Assembly: GCA_027010905.1 (NCBI GenBank)
Contig: JALVBA010000118.1
Span: forward strand, 1 to 31,025
Direction of reading: 5' to 3'
Length of the DNA: 31,025 nucleotides
Source of the DNA: Marinilabiliaceae bacterium
Lineage (GTDB): Bacteria; Bacteroidota; Bacteroidia; Bacteroidales; Marinilabiliaceae
How positions within the stretch are numbered: the stretch's first letter is position 1; every line of letters starts with the position of its first letter. Positions 15,805 to 24,193 of this stretch are shown piece by piece. The notes below the pieces were generated by a model. That model made no database searches and was not told where the DNA came from. It saw only the letters and a list, made by a program, of their open reading frames with translations. Both the position numbers and the translations under genes were made by a program.

Positions 15805-16419
15805 TTAGATATCAATAACCCCTTTACCCTGCCGGATAATTTTAAAGTCGTGCATTGTACAATCAATGATGGTACTGGGTTCATTGCCGCCAAACCCTCC
15901 GTCAATTACAATCTCTACCAAATCTCCAAATTTTTCATGTATTAACTCCGGATCTGTGGTGTACTCCAGAATATCGTCTTCATCTTTAATGGAAGTTGTT
16001 AATATCGGGTTGCCAAGCTCTTTTGTAATTTCAAGGATAATATTGTTGTCAGGAATTCTTATTCCTACAGTCTTTTTGTTATTTTTAAATAGTTTAGGCA
16101 CCTGACTATTTGCAGGAAGAATAAAAGTGAAAGGGCCCGGCAAGCTGTTTTTCATCAACTTAAATACCCGGTTATCTAGTGGGCGGGTAAAACCTGATAG
16201 ATGCTTAAAGTCATGACAGATAAATGAGAAATTTGCTTTTTTCAGGTTTACACCCTTCATCCAGGCTATCTTTTCAACTGCCTTATTGTTGTAAATATCA
16301 CATCCTATTGCATAGATTGTATCTGTTGGGTAGATGATTAATCCTCCTCTTTTCAGAGAGTCAACTACTTTATTAATTAGTTTTGAGTCAGGACTGTCAG
16401 GGTAAATTTTTATTAACAT
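15805..16419 (-). CDS. YciO/YrdC/Sua5-family protein (threonylcarbamoyl-AMP synthase-like)
   Basis: A 204-residue cytoplasmic protein with the YrdC fold. Family members make threonylcarbamoyl-AMP for the t6A37 modification of ANN-decoding tRNAs. GGLIIYPTDTIYAIGCD (25-41) is the substrate-pocket hallmark. PGPFTFIL, VGIRIPDN and GNPILTTS continue the family pattern, and GGNEPSTIIDC is near the C-terminus. By recall it is closest to E. coli YciO (shared YPTD.YA.GC, LMKN, PG.(Y/F)TFIL and G.PTT/STIID patterns), and the classical K-x-R motif of Sua5/TsaC is not obvious. There is no C-terminal Sua5 domain. It is transcribed divergently from the TPR gene across a 104-base gap. It may be the cell's only TsaC-type enzyme or a paralogue. 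Confidence 0.85.
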   Translation of the reverse strand: MLIKIYPDSPDSKLINKVVDSLKRGGLIIYPTDTIYAIGCDIYNNKAVEKIAWMKGVNLKKANFSFICHDFKHLSGFTRPLDNRVFKLMKNSLPGPFTFILPANSQVPKLFKNNKKTVGIRIPDNNIILEITKELGNPILTTSIKDEDDILEYTTDPELIHEKFGDLVEIVIDGGFGGNEPSTIIDCTMHDFKIIRQGKGVIDI

Positions 16420-16511
16420 AGGAGATTTTTAAAATAATTCTGTAAAGTTATATAGATTTTTATAATATTGCATAGAATAATGTCTAGAGCTGTAAGGTTT
16501 AAATATTCTTA

Positions 16512-16519
16512 TATCTTTG
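16512..16519 (+). promoter_or_regulatory. -7 promoter box immediately before the TPR gene
   Basis: TATCTTTG matches TAnnTTTG exactly but lies only 4 bases before the ATG at 16524. Transcription would start at or next to the start codon, giving a leaderless or nearly leaderless message. No obvious TTG is at the -33 position. Confidence 0.4.
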
Positions 16520-16523
16520 TCGC

Positions 16524-17531
16524 ATGAACAGGTTTTTAATACAGGTAATGTTTTTTTTCGGGGTTGCAATTGCTGTTTCTGCTCAGGATAATATGGCCGA
16601 GCAGTTGCTGGCTGAAGGAATAAAGTATAGTAATGAGGGGAGTTATAAACGAGCTATTGGGTTTTTTGAGGATGCTCTTAATGTTGATGAAAAGTTAAAT
16701 CGTGCAAAATATGAGTTGGCTTATATCTATTTGCAAACAGGAGATTCAGAAAAGGCGGCTGAGTACAGTCGGGAGGTGATGAAGTCTGATGATTCATTGA
16801 AGTTGGAGGCTACTCTGATTTTAGGTGCTGCCTATGACCAGCAGAATGAATCAAAGAAATCATTGAAAACTTACAAAAAGGCTGTTAAGGAGTTTCCTGA
16901 AAGTAATCTTGCTCAATTCAATCTGGGTTTAAGGTATTACAATAATCGAAATTGGGATGAGGCAGAATCGTGCCTTACAAAATCTCTGACTATTGATAAA
17001 TCGTATCCCGGAAGCCATTTCCTCTTGGCTCATATTATGCTTAATAAAGGGGAGACAGTAAAGTCAATGTTATCGTTGTACTACTTTCTTTTGTTGGAGC
17101 AGGATACTGAGAGAACTTTAGATGCTTATGAGATACTTGAGGAGCTTTGGAAATCAAGTGTGACTAATCTGGAGGGGGAAAAGGTAATCTCCATCAATAG
17201 TAGCAGTAACGATTTTTATAAGATAGTTGATTTTGACATTAAAATTAAAACAGCGACCTATCAAGGTAACTTTGAACCCTCTGACAGACTTAATGTCTTC
17301 TCAGAAAATACAAACCTGCTGTTTGATGTTATAAGCCGAAACTACGATGCCAAGCTGGGTTTCTGGGAGTTGACCTATGTCGATTTCTTCAAGGAGCTGC
17401 ATGATAAAGGTTTCAGTAACTCTTTCGCATACTATGTTAGCAATAGTAGTTATCGTCCACAGGTGTTAGTTTGGCTCTCTGACCATTATGCGGAGTTTAA
17501 CTCTTTTATTAACTGGATGGAGCTTCAATAG
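16524..17531 (+). CDS. Secreted tetratricopeptide-repeat protein
   Basis: A 335-residue protein with an N-terminal signal peptide: Arg3, hydrophobic 4-18, and probable cleavage after Ala20 in VSA-QDN. It should therefore be periplasmic. Residues about 24-195 form some five TPR units, recognisable from the A/G-x-x-x-Y-x-x-x-G spacing and from AEQLLAEGIKYSNEG, AKYELAYIYLQTGD, AQFNLGLRYYNN and SHFLLAHIMLNKGE. The C-terminal 140 residues are not TPR and are not recognised. TPR proteins of this sort act as scaffolds for protein complexes, but the partner is unknown. It stands alone between the divergent YciO-family gene and the convergent 7TM-HD gene. If the start codon is right, the -7 box leaves almost no leader. 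Confidence 0.8.
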   Translation: MNRFLIQVMFFFGVAIAVSAQDNMAEQLLAEGIKYSNEGSYKRAIGFFEDALNVDEKLNRAKYELAYIYLQTGDSEKAAEYSREVMKSDDSLKLEATLILGAAYDQQNESKKSLKTYKKAVKEFPESNLAQFNLGLRYYNNRNWDEAESCLTKSLTIDKSYPGSHFLLAHIMLNKGETVKSMLSLYYFLLLEQDTERTLDAYEILEELWKSSVTNLEGEKVISINSSSNDFYKIVDFDIKIKTATYQGNFEPSDRLNVFSENTNLLFDVISRNYDAKLGFWELTYVDFFKELHDKGFSNSFAYYVSNSSYRPQVLVWLSDHYAEFNSFINWMELQ

Positions 17532-17580
17532 TAGATTTTACTATCTGGCTCAATATTGTCTTTTTTAATACTGATAAGGA

Positions 17581-19719
17581 TTAGCTTCTCTTGTTAATTG
17601 AGGGATACTCTATTCTAGCATGATAGATATTTTTCAGTTTAAGCTTTAACACCTCTTTAGCTTGTGTAATTTCCTTAAATGTAATTGGAGCATTCCTGAA
17701 TTGCTCCTCCTTTAGTTCATTATTAATAATATTCTCAACCAGATTGTCGATTTCAGAATCGGTATAGTTTTTTAGGCTTTTTGAAGTAGCCTCAATAGCA
17801 TCGGCCATCATTACAATAGCGGTCTCTTTTGTGAAGGGTGTTGGCCCGGGATAGGTGAAAATTGTCGGATCTACCTCCTTGTCAGGATTTTTATTAACAA
17901 ACGAGTTGTAGAAAAACTTTGTTTTTGTTGTCCCTTGATGTGTTCTTATAAAATCAATAATTTTCTCAGGCAACTTCTCCTTCCTTGCCAGCTTAACTCC
18001 ATTTTCAATGTGGTCAATTATAATTTTGGCACTCTCTTCAAAGTCTAGATTAGCATGAGGATTTAATCCTGCTGCCTGATTTTCGGTAAAGTAGATAGGA
18101 GATACCGTTTTTCCTATATCGTGATACATTGCACCGGCTCTCACTAACATGGGGTTAGCACCAATCTTGTAGGCAACCTCTTGTGCCAGATTTGCCACTT
18201 GAATTGAGTGTTGAAATGTGCCGGGAGCTTTCTCGGCAAGCATCCTTAAGAGGGGATGATTTGTGTCTGAAAGCTCCATTAATGTAACATCAGAAAGGAA
18301 CCTGAAAGTACGTTCAAAAATATCAATCAGAGGATATGCAAGCAGAATCAATGCTGCGTTAATAGCAAACTGTCCAAATAATCGGGGGTCAATTTTTAAT
18401 ATGTCTCCCTCTTGCCACAGTGATATTCCGGCATAAAACAGTGAGTATGTGAGGAAGATAAAGAGTGCTGCTCTCACAAGCTGACTTCTGCGTACCATGT
18501 GGAATAGACTGAATATTGCGACGATACCTACCGGAATCTGCAACAGAACAAATAGGAAACTGTTACTTGCAAAAAAGGCTGAGATAAGAATAGTAATGAT
18601 GTAAAGAAATAGTGCCAATCGGGAATCAAAAAATATCCTTACAATGATAGGCAGTATGGCAAAAGGAATGATAAACAGAGGTAACTTGCTGAATGAGTGG
18701 ATGCCGGAAGCTAAAGCTGCCATTAATAACACCATCATTAAAATAAATGAAACTGACAATAGGTTGTGATAGACATCAACTCTGAAATAGAACAGGAAGA
18801 GATAAATGATTATAAAAAACAGAGTTATTATTAATGTTTGTGCAACCAGTATTAAATAGTAACCTGTAGTAGAACCTAACCGTTCTTCATACACTCTCTT
18901 TAAAGAGTCAAGTATTTTCGCGGTCTTGCCATCGATAATTTCTCCTGTATCTATTATGCGTTGGCCGGATATCACTTTACCTCCAGTTAGCGATATATTC
19001 TTGAGAAGATTCTGTTTTTCTACTTCGGTACGCTCCTTGTCGAAAATGATATTTGAATGGATATATCTGTTTAGCTGAATATCGGATAGAAAGGCTTGAG
19101 TTTCACTAAAGATTGCATTGTTCATCATCCCAAGGTTATTTAGCGTATTTATCATTATTGTTTGATAAGCAGCTTTCTGCGTTGAGAATTCTGATAATCC
19201 GTATGGTTCGGCAATATTTCCTTTTATTAAATATAGCTCAAATGTGGGAGGAACATTCAGATATTGTTCAGGAAGGGAGATGATTCCTTGCTGGTAAGCC
19301 TGTCTAAGGTTCTCAAGTATATCCTCTCTAATTATCTCCGTGTAATACTTTTTGTTGATTTTCTTTCTGAATAGTTTGTGGTACTTACTTTGTAAATCAA
19401 CCAATGTTTGATTATAGGTCTCAATAAACGGGACTACCTGCTGCTGCTGAATGGTAGTGTCAAGAACAAAGTAGGGACGGAAAGAGTTGAGTATGCTGTC
19501 TTTCTCGTTACTTAGCTCTTCAATGCTTTTATATATGGGGAAATCAAAGGGGGCAATCAGAGTGTTATGCATCCATGGCCGCCCTTTTGTATATTCATAT
19601 CTGAACTTGCCTGTTTTTGGCAAGAGGTAGGTGACAACTGCTATCGCCACAATAAATGCTAATACCCGGTAGGTGGTGGTATAGTATTTTTTCCATGATT
19701 TAGAAAACCAATCTTTCAT
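17581..19719 (-). CDS. PgpH-like 7TM-HD cyclic di-AMP phosphodiesterase
   Basis: A 712-residue membrane protein with the domain order of PgpH. There is one N-terminal membrane helix (19-33), a large extracytoplasmic 7TMR-HDED region (about 40-280), seven membrane helices (about 285-465), and a cytoplasmic HD domain (about 485-700). HD-domain metal ligands are visible as His504, the HD pair His533-Asp534 in YHDIGK, His570, His594 in THQGT and Asp640 in MMADAIEA. Characterised PgpH hydrolyses cyclic di-AMP to pApA, and the extracellular part senses an unknown ligand. It is encoded convergently with the TPR gene and divergently from the NlpC/P60 gene. Potassium uptake is a principal target of cyclic di-AMP, and trkA-trkH lie 2 kb away. 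The function is by family; the nucleotide specificity was not shown here. Confidence 0.9.
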   Translation of the reverse strand: MKDWFSKSWKKYYTTTYRVLAFIVAIAVVTYLLPKTGKFRYEYTKGRPWMHNTLIAPFDFPIYKSIEELSNEKDSILNSFRPYFVLDTTIQQQQVVPFIETYNQTLVDLQSKYHKLFRKKINKKYYTEIIREDILENLRQAYQQGIISLPEQYLNVPPTFELYLIKGNIAEPYGLSEFSTQKAAYQTIMINTLNNLGMMNNAIFSETQAFLSDIQLNRYIHSNIIFDKERTEVEKQNLLKNISLTGGKVISGQRIIDTGEIIDGKTAKILDSLKRVYEERLGSTTGYYLILVAQTLIITLFFIIIYLFLFYFRVDVYHNLLSVSFILMMVLLMAALASGIHSFSKLPLFIIPFAILPIIVRIFFDSRLALFLYIITILISAFFASNSFLFVLLQIPVGIVAIFSLFHMVRRSQLVRAALFIFLTYSLFYAGISLWQEGDILKIDPRLFGQFAINAALILLAYPLIDIFERTFRFLSDVTLMELSDTNHPLLRMLAEKAPGTFQHSIQVANLAQEVAYKIGANPMLVRAGAMYHDIGKTVSPIYFTENQAAGLNPHANLDFEESAKIIIDHIENGVKLARKEKLPEKIIDFIRTHQGTTKTKFFYNSFVNKNPDKEVDPTIFTYPGPTPFTKETAIVMMADAIEATSKSLKNYTDSEIDNLVENIINNELKEEQFRNAPITFKEITQAKEVLKLKLKNIYHARIEYPSINKRS

Positions 19720-19879
19720 CTCTCTGTTTTTTATATCGTTATTTTTGAACCCTTAATAATAGGAAAAATAATTTTTACACTAAAATAGTATAAAGAGCTG
19801 TACTTTTTCAATATTTTTCGTAGTTAGTTTCGATTTCTTAAAAACATTTGTTTTAAATTGCATCACTAAACAATTAAAT

Positions 19880-20653
19880 ATGACTGCATCACTTTGTACC
19901 TTTAGCTTTATTCCCTTGCGCTCTGAACCTTCTGAATGTTCAGAACTTATCAGCCAGTTGCTTTTTGGTGATACCTATGAGATTGTGGATAGTAACGACA
20001 ATTGGGTGGAGGTGATATGTGATTTCGATGGATACAGGGGATGGATAGATAAAAAGCTTGTTGAACAGCTGTCTGCTTCGGAGATTGAACAGTGGCGAAA
20101 AAGTGAGAAGTGGATTGTTCCTGCACCTTCGGTAGAGATTGTTTGTGAACCGGGAAAGCAGCAACAGGTAGTGCCTGCCGGGAGTTGCATTGTGTTTAAC
20201 GGCCAAGAGAGCAACAGTTTTTGTGTTGGTTCAAAAGAGTACTATCTGGCTCCAGGTTATAAGATTAATGGAAAAAAGAGAGGTGTAGAGGAGATTGCAA
20301 TGTCGTTTGTTAACTCACCATATCTGTGGGGAGGCAAGACTTTTATGGGAATTGATTGTTCCGGTTTCTCACAGATTGTTCATCGTATATACGGTAATGA
20401 TATCCCACGCGATGCATCTAAGCAGGTGGAAATTGGCAGAACAGTAGATTTTGTGGAGGAGGCCAAAGGTGGAGATTTAGCATTCTTTGATAATGAAGAG
20501 GGTGTTATTACCCATGTGGGAATATGCCTTGGCGGCGGCAAGATAATTCACGCATCAGGCTCAGTGAGGGTTGATATGTTTGACCATATTGGAATTTTCA
20601 ATGTTGGTAAAAACAGTTACAGTCACAAGCTAAGAGTAATTAAACGAATTTGA
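19880..20653 (+). CDS. NlpC/P60 cysteine peptidase with SH3 domains (dipeptidyl-peptidase VI / YkfC type)
   Basis: A 257-residue C40 peptidase. Residues 10-125 form one or two bacterial SH3-like domains (PLRSEPSECSELISQLLFG, then WVEVICDFDGYRGWID). Residues 133-257 form the NlpC/P60 domain with the catalytic Cys160 (DCSGF), His212 (THVGI) and His224 (IHASG). The family cleaves gamma-D-Glu-diamino acid bonds in peptidoglycan stem peptides. No signal peptide is apparent, so it probably works in the cytoplasm on recycled muropeptides, as known for Bacillus YkfC and dipeptidyl-peptidase VI. The Nudix gene follows after 2 bases, so the two are co-translated. It is divergent from the PgpH-like gene across 160 AT-rich bases. 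Confidence 0.88.
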   Translation: MTASLCTFSFIPLRSEPSECSELISQLLFGDTYEIVDSNDNWVEVICDFDGYRGWIDKKLVEQLSASEIEQWRKSEKWIVPAPSVEIVCEPGKQQQVVPAGSCIVFNGQESNSFCVGSKEYYLAPGYKINGKKRGVEEIAMSFVNSPYLWGGKTFMGIDCSGFSQIVHRIYGNDIPRDASKQVEIGRTVDFVEEAKGGDLAFFDNEEGVITHVGICLGGGKIIHASGSVRVDMFDHIGIFNVGKNSYSHKLRVIKRI

Positions 20654-20655
20654 CC

Positions 20656-21078
20656 ATGTATAAATACGAATATCCCCGACCTGCCGTTACCACCGATGCA
20701 GTAATATTTGCAAACTCAGATAATAAAAAGTATCTGCTACTGATAAAAAGAGGCAGACCACCTTATGAGGGGCTGTGGGCTCTTCCCGGTGGTTTTCTTG
20801 ATATTGACGAAGAACTTTTAGATGGTGTAAACCGTGAATTGGAGGAGGAGACAGGACTAACCGGAATAGAAATGAAACAGCTAAAGGCTTACGGAGGGGT
20901 AAATCGTGATCCCCGTCACAGAACAATTAGTGTTGTGTTTTACGGTACAACAGATAAGCTGCATGAGGTAAAGGGTATGGATGATGCTGCCGAAGCAAAA
21001 TGGTTTCCGGTTGAGGAGCTGCCACCTCTTGCTTTTGACCATGCTGAGATAGTTGAGGATGCAATTAGTATAAAATAG
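20656..21078 (+). CDS. Nudix hydrolase
   Basis: A 140-residue Nudix-fold hydrolase that cleaves a nucleoside diphosphate linked to another moiety. The Nudix box is complete and exact: Gly46, five residues, Glu52, seven residues, then RELEEETGL (60-68), with the metal-binding glutamates in place. ALPGGFLD precedes it. The sequence KRGRPPYEGLWALPGG is like ADP-ribose/8-oxo-dGTP-type members, but substrate specificity is not deducible. ATG at 20656 is chosen, 2 bases after the NlpC stop. A TTG at 20650 in the same frame would overlap that stop and adds only two residues. Confidence 0.9.
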   Translation: MYKYEYPRPAVTTDAVIFANSDNKKYLLLIKRGRPPYEGLWALPGGFLDIDEELLDGVNRELEEETGLTGIEMKQLKAYGGVNRDPRHRTISVVFYGTTDKLHEVKGMDDAAEAKWFPVEELPPLAFDHAEIVEDAISIK

Positions 21079-21162
21079 AAAACACATAGGAGTAGTTTTC
21101 AACAGAGGCGTCTGCTTTGGTTCAACCTATGCTACACAACGGAAGGAACAACTATTCCAGTT

Positions 21163-21807
21163 TTAATTGTGCTCGGCCAATGACTTTTCTAAAACTGAAT
21201 ATGCTTCCGGACCTTTGTTAAATATCAGATCAAGTATACTTAAGTTGGGTATAAAGTCCGTTGTTTCAGAAAACACCTGATGATACTTTACAGGAGAGAA
21301 ATCTCTATCGAATATTTTGTAATCTTTTTTCGGATGGATAACTTCACGCAGGTCTAATGAACCGTCCGGTACGTGATTAATATACTCATTCGAATATTCA
21401 ATTGTAGGATTTGCCTCTATCATCTCCAGAGTCAACTCAAGTGCATTACTGTTGAGGTCGATAAGGTATTTCCACTGTTTTTGAAAAAGAGGGTGGAGGT
21501 CGTCCTTGTAATATTCAAAGAAGGGAGAGCTGTTGTATGCCGAGAAGATTGACATCCAATGGTTCTTCTGCCAGTTTGTGTCGTAACTTATCAGAATATC
21601 TTTTGTTCTGATTTTCCCTTTTGGTTTCACCACCGGAACAATAAGATTCATCGGCCAGTTTGCGACCAGAATGGTAGTCCTATTTCGGAACGATTGACGT
21701 GAATAGTGGTCATTCTGTTCAATTACAACACTTCTGCAATTTATGATATGACTAAAGGCCTGAATGTTTCCAAAATAGTAGTTCGACAGGATAACTGTTT
21801 TTGTCAT
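21163..21807 (-). CDS. WbqC-like family protein
   Basis: A 214-residue protein of the WbqC-like family (PF08889-type), named from O-antigen clusters but of unproven biochemical role. The family pattern is visible as the N-terminal SNYYFGNIQAFSHII, then NRTTIL, then WQKNHWMSIFSAYNSSPFFEYY near the middle, where the family carries its conserved H-W-(R/K)-S-I-x-x-A-Y motif. It has no signal peptide or membrane helices. Its start overlaps the LapA-like gene by 4 bases and it is the last gene of the pyk-lapA-wbqC run. The context gives no sugar-pathway partner. In Bacteroidota these stand-alone members are widespread and their job is unknown. Confidence 0.8.
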   Translation of the reverse strand: MTKTVILSNYYFGNIQAFSHIINCRSVVIEQNDHYSRQSFRNRTTILVANWPMNLIVPVVKPKGKIRTKDILISYDTNWQKNHWMSIFSAYNSSPFFEYYKDDLHPLFQKQWKYLIDLNSNALELTLEMIEANPTIEYSNEYINHVPDGSLDLREVIHPKKDYKIFDRDFSPVKYHQVFSETTDFIPNLSILDLIFNKGPEAYSVLEKSLAEHN

Positions 21808-22082
21808 TTTTCAATTACATCTTCATCCACAGTTGCAATGCTCTCCTCCTCTTCCTCCTCGGTAGTTGTTGCAGCAGGTTCTTGTATGATTGGTTTTTTG
21901 CTAAAGTATCCATACAAAGCACCTGTAATTAATCCTATCAAAAAAGTTGCAATGATAATTACAGCTTTAGATACTTGAATAGACCATATAAGGTATTGTA
22001 TTTCGGTAGATCCTGAGTTTTGAACAGAGAAAGTAACTAACAGTACAGAAACGATAATAAACATCCAGAATGATAGTTTCAT
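21804..22082 (-). CDS. LapA/DUF1049-like small membrane protein
   Basis: A 92-residue protein with two membrane helices (about 5-20 and 38-60) joined by a short loop containing SVQNSGSTEIQYLIW. The phrase VQN followed by an aromatic-rich strand and a second helix is the hallmark of the LapA (DUF1049) family; E. coli LapA works with LapB in controlling lipopolysaccharide synthesis. The C-terminal 30 residues are strongly acidic (a run of six Glu) and presumably cytoplasmic. No lapB is present. It begins 23 bases after the pyruvate kinase stop and overlaps the next gene by 4 bases. Confidence 0.75.
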   Translation of the reverse strand: MKLSFWMFIIVSVLLVTFSVQNSGSTEIQYLIWSIQVSKAVIIIATFLIGLITGALYGYFSKKPIIQEPAATTTEEEEEESIATVDEDVIEK

Positions 22083-22105
22083 GGCAAATAAGATTAGGTT
22101 AATTT

Positions 22106-23572
22106 TTATTCAAAAAATCGGTTTATCTTTTTCAATAGGTTATTTACAGATGTAATCTCCATGTATGTAGTTCCACTTCCAATACCAAAACTTCCTCCGA
22201 GGTAAACAATCTGATCATCATTGTCTATTATCTGCTTCTTTTTAAGTTTTAAAAGAGTCTTCTTAAGGATGTCTTTTTTTGTGTTCCCATCTTCCATAGT
22301 AGTTGTAAATATACCATACGAAAGTGCTAGTTCGCGGGTAACCCTTTCGTTGTAACACAGAGCAAATATAGGTCGTGAACCTCTAAATGCTGCAAGGTAT
22401 CGTGCTGTTCGTCCTGTTAAACTATCTGTAAGGATAACTTTAATGTCCAACTCATCAACAGCCTGAACAGCCGTCTCTGCCAGATAAGCAGTAATATTGT
22501 CGTGCTGAACTAAAACAGGAATATCGTTACGATTGTCTTTAGCTTCCTCAACCTCATGGGCAATTTCCGACATGGTACGAACCGACTCAACAGGATAATC
22601 ACCGTAGGCGGTCTCTCCACTTAGCATTATTGCATCGGTACGGTAGTAGATAGCATTAGCCACATCGGTTACTTCAGCTCTTGTAGGTCTTGGATGTTTT
22701 ATCATTGAGTGCAACATCTGCGTAGCAACAATAACAGGTTTCTTTGCTTCAACACATTTGCGAATCATGCTTCTCTGAATACCGGGTATCTTCTCCTGAG
22801 CAATTTCAATACCCATATCTCCACGTGCAATCATTACGCCATAAGCATATTGCAAAATCTCATCAAGGTTTTCCACCCCCTCCTGATTCTCAATCTTGGC
22901 AATTATCTTAACCGGACTGTTATATTTATCAAGCTCCTCCTGAACTTCCATTATGTCACTTTTATTACGTACAAAAGAGTGAGCAATGAAATCAATATCT
23001 TTTTCAGCAGCAAATTTAATAAAGGATTTGTCGCGGTTGGTAACGGCAGGAAGATTGATGCGAACACCGGGTATGTTTACACTCTTTTTACTGCCTAGCT
23101 CTCCATTATTTTTAACAGAGCAGACGAGAGAGTTGTCCTCTTTGGCAGTTACCTCAAGTTCAATCTCACCATCGTCAACAAGGATAAAAGTACCCACGTC
23201 CAAGTCATTATAAATATTTGGGTATGAAACATATATACACCCTTTGAATGTCTTTTGAGTTGGGTCTCCTTTTAGACAGATTGTATCACCCATATTAAGG
23301 TGAATTGTTTCATCACTTACCGTAGTGCGTATCTCAGGGCCTTTAGTGTCGAGCAAAAATGCAATTTTGTTTGAAACGGTTTTTGCATTGTTTATTATTT
23401 TAGTAACCCCGTCGAAGTCTAGGTGAGCTGTGTTTAAGCGTATCACATTCATCCCAGCTTTATAGAGCAACTCAATAAAATCTACTTCACATCGCTTATC
23501 GGAGACAGTTGCAACAATTTTGGTATGTTTTTTTGCCTTCATCGATTTGTTATTTTGTTCAGTAGCTGACAT
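22106..23572 (-). CDS. pyk: Pyruvate kinase
   Basis: A 488-residue glycolytic enzyme converting phosphoenolpyruvate and ADP to pyruvate and ATP. Motifs include TKIVATVSDKR near residue 17-27, MNVIRLNTAH (41-50), LLDTKGPEIRT, the catalytic lysine segment KIIAKIENQEGVENLDEI, GVMIARGDMGIEI (metal ligands), VIVATQMLHSM, RPTRAEVTDVANAI and MLSGETAYG. The C-terminal domain ends in GSGTTYMEITSVNN. The RLNTAH wording in place of RxNFSH is typical of Bacteroidota enzymes. The length is normal. It heads a minus-strand run with the LapA-like and WbqC-like genes. The allosteric effector cannot be told from sequence. Confidence 0.97.
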   Translation of the reverse strand: MSATEQNNKSMKAKKHTKIVATVSDKRCEVDFIELLYKAGMNVIRLNTAHLDFDGVTKIINNAKTVSNKIAFLLDTKGPEIRTTVSDETIHLNMGDTICLKGDPTQKTFKGCIYVSYPNIYNDLDVGTFILVDDGEIELEVTAKEDNSLVCSVKNNGELGSKKSVNIPGVRINLPAVTNRDKSFIKFAAEKDIDFIAHSFVRNKSDIMEVQEELDKYNSPVKIIAKIENQEGVENLDEILQYAYGVMIARGDMGIEIAQEKIPGIQRSMIRKCVEAKKPVIVATQMLHSMIKHPRPTRAEVTDVANAIYYRTDAIMLSGETAYGDYPVESVRTMSEIAHEVEEAKDNRNDIPVLVQHDNITAYLAETAVQAVDELDIKVILTDSLTGRTARYLAAFRGSRPIFALCYNERVTRELALSYGIFTTTMEDGNTKKDILKKTLLKLKKKQIIDNDDQIVYLGGSFGIGSGTTYMEITSVNNLLKKINRFFE

Positions 23573-23659
23573 TGGTTTGATGTTTTTAATTGTAATTAAA
23601 ATATATTATTAACGTAATCCAAATATCAGAACACGCAATGTTTATCTTTTGATATAACT

Positions 23660-24082
23660 CTATAGTTCTTTTAAAGCTTCAATAGCTAAGCGGTATGAGT
23701 TGAGACCAAAACCGGAGATGGAGCCTGCACAAACTGGTGCAATAAATGATTTGTGACGAACAGATTCACGCTTGAAGATATTGCTGATGTGTACTTCAAT
23801 AACGGGAGTAGTAATAGCCGAAATGGCATCAGCAATTGCTAATGACGTGTGGGTGTAAGCTCCGGCATTAAGGATTATTCCGTCAACTTCTCCAAAACCT
23901 CTTTTTTGTATATCAGTCACTATGTCTCCCTCACTATTAGATTGAAAATAGATTAGATTGTCGTTTGGATATTTTTTGCTTAGTGAGTAGAAATACTCTT
24001 TAAAAGAGATATCACCGTAGATAGATTTTTCTCTGACACCCAGAAGGTTTAAATTTGGGCCGTTTATTATTAAAATAGTCAT
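23660..24082 (-). CDS. aroQ: 3-dehydroquinate dehydratase, type II
   Basis: A 140-residue enzyme that dehydrates 3-dehydroquinate to 3-dehydroshikimate, the third step of the shikimate pathway. Type II features: GPNLNLLG (8-15), catalytic Tyr22 in IYGD, SNSEGDIV (48-55), NAGAYTHTS (72-80), catalytic His98 in VEVHISN, and RESVRHKSF (105-113), which binds the substrate. The length fits the dodecameric type II enzymes. It has its own -7 box upstream and is followed by pyk on the same strand after 87 bases. It lies downstream of htpG with a terminator in between, so it is a separate transcript from htpG. Confidence 0.96.
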   Translation of the reverse strand: MTILIINGPNLNLLGVREKSIYGDISFKEYFYSLSKKYPNDNLIYFQSNSEGDIVTDIQKRGFGEVDGIILNAGAYTHTSLAIADAISAITTPVIEVHISNIFKRESVRHKSFIAPVCAGSISGFGLNSYRLAIEALKEL

Positions 24083-24108
24083 CTATAATTTGAATTTCTT
24101 GTGTATTG

Positions 24109-24116
24109 CAAAATTA
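24109..24116 (-). promoter_or_regulatory. -7 promoter box for aroQ
   Basis: On the minus strand this reads TAATTTTG, an exact TAnnTTTG, 26 bases before the aroQ ATG. There is no clear TTG at the -33 position. It lies just outside the htpG terminator, so aroQ should start a new transcript here. Confidence 0.45.
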
Positions 24117-24141
24117 CTACAGATTAACGGAATAAAAAAAT

Positions 24142-24173
24142 AAAAAAAGCCCCTTCGATTGAGGAGCTTTTTT
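24142..24173 (-). terminator. Rho-independent terminator after htpG
   Basis: On the minus strand AAAAAAGC pairs with GCTTTTTT, and an inner CTC/GGGG segment pairs imperfectly around a short loop, followed by a long T tract. It starts about 20 bases after the htpG stop and is roughly symmetrical, so it could work in both directions. Confidence 0.75.
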
Positions 24174-24193
24174 ATCTCTGAAAAATCAGATTA

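Noticed and set aside
20650..20655. TTG start for the Nudix gene
   Set aside because: It overlaps the upstream stop and adds only two residues; the ATG at 20656 is 2 bases after the stop and fits better.
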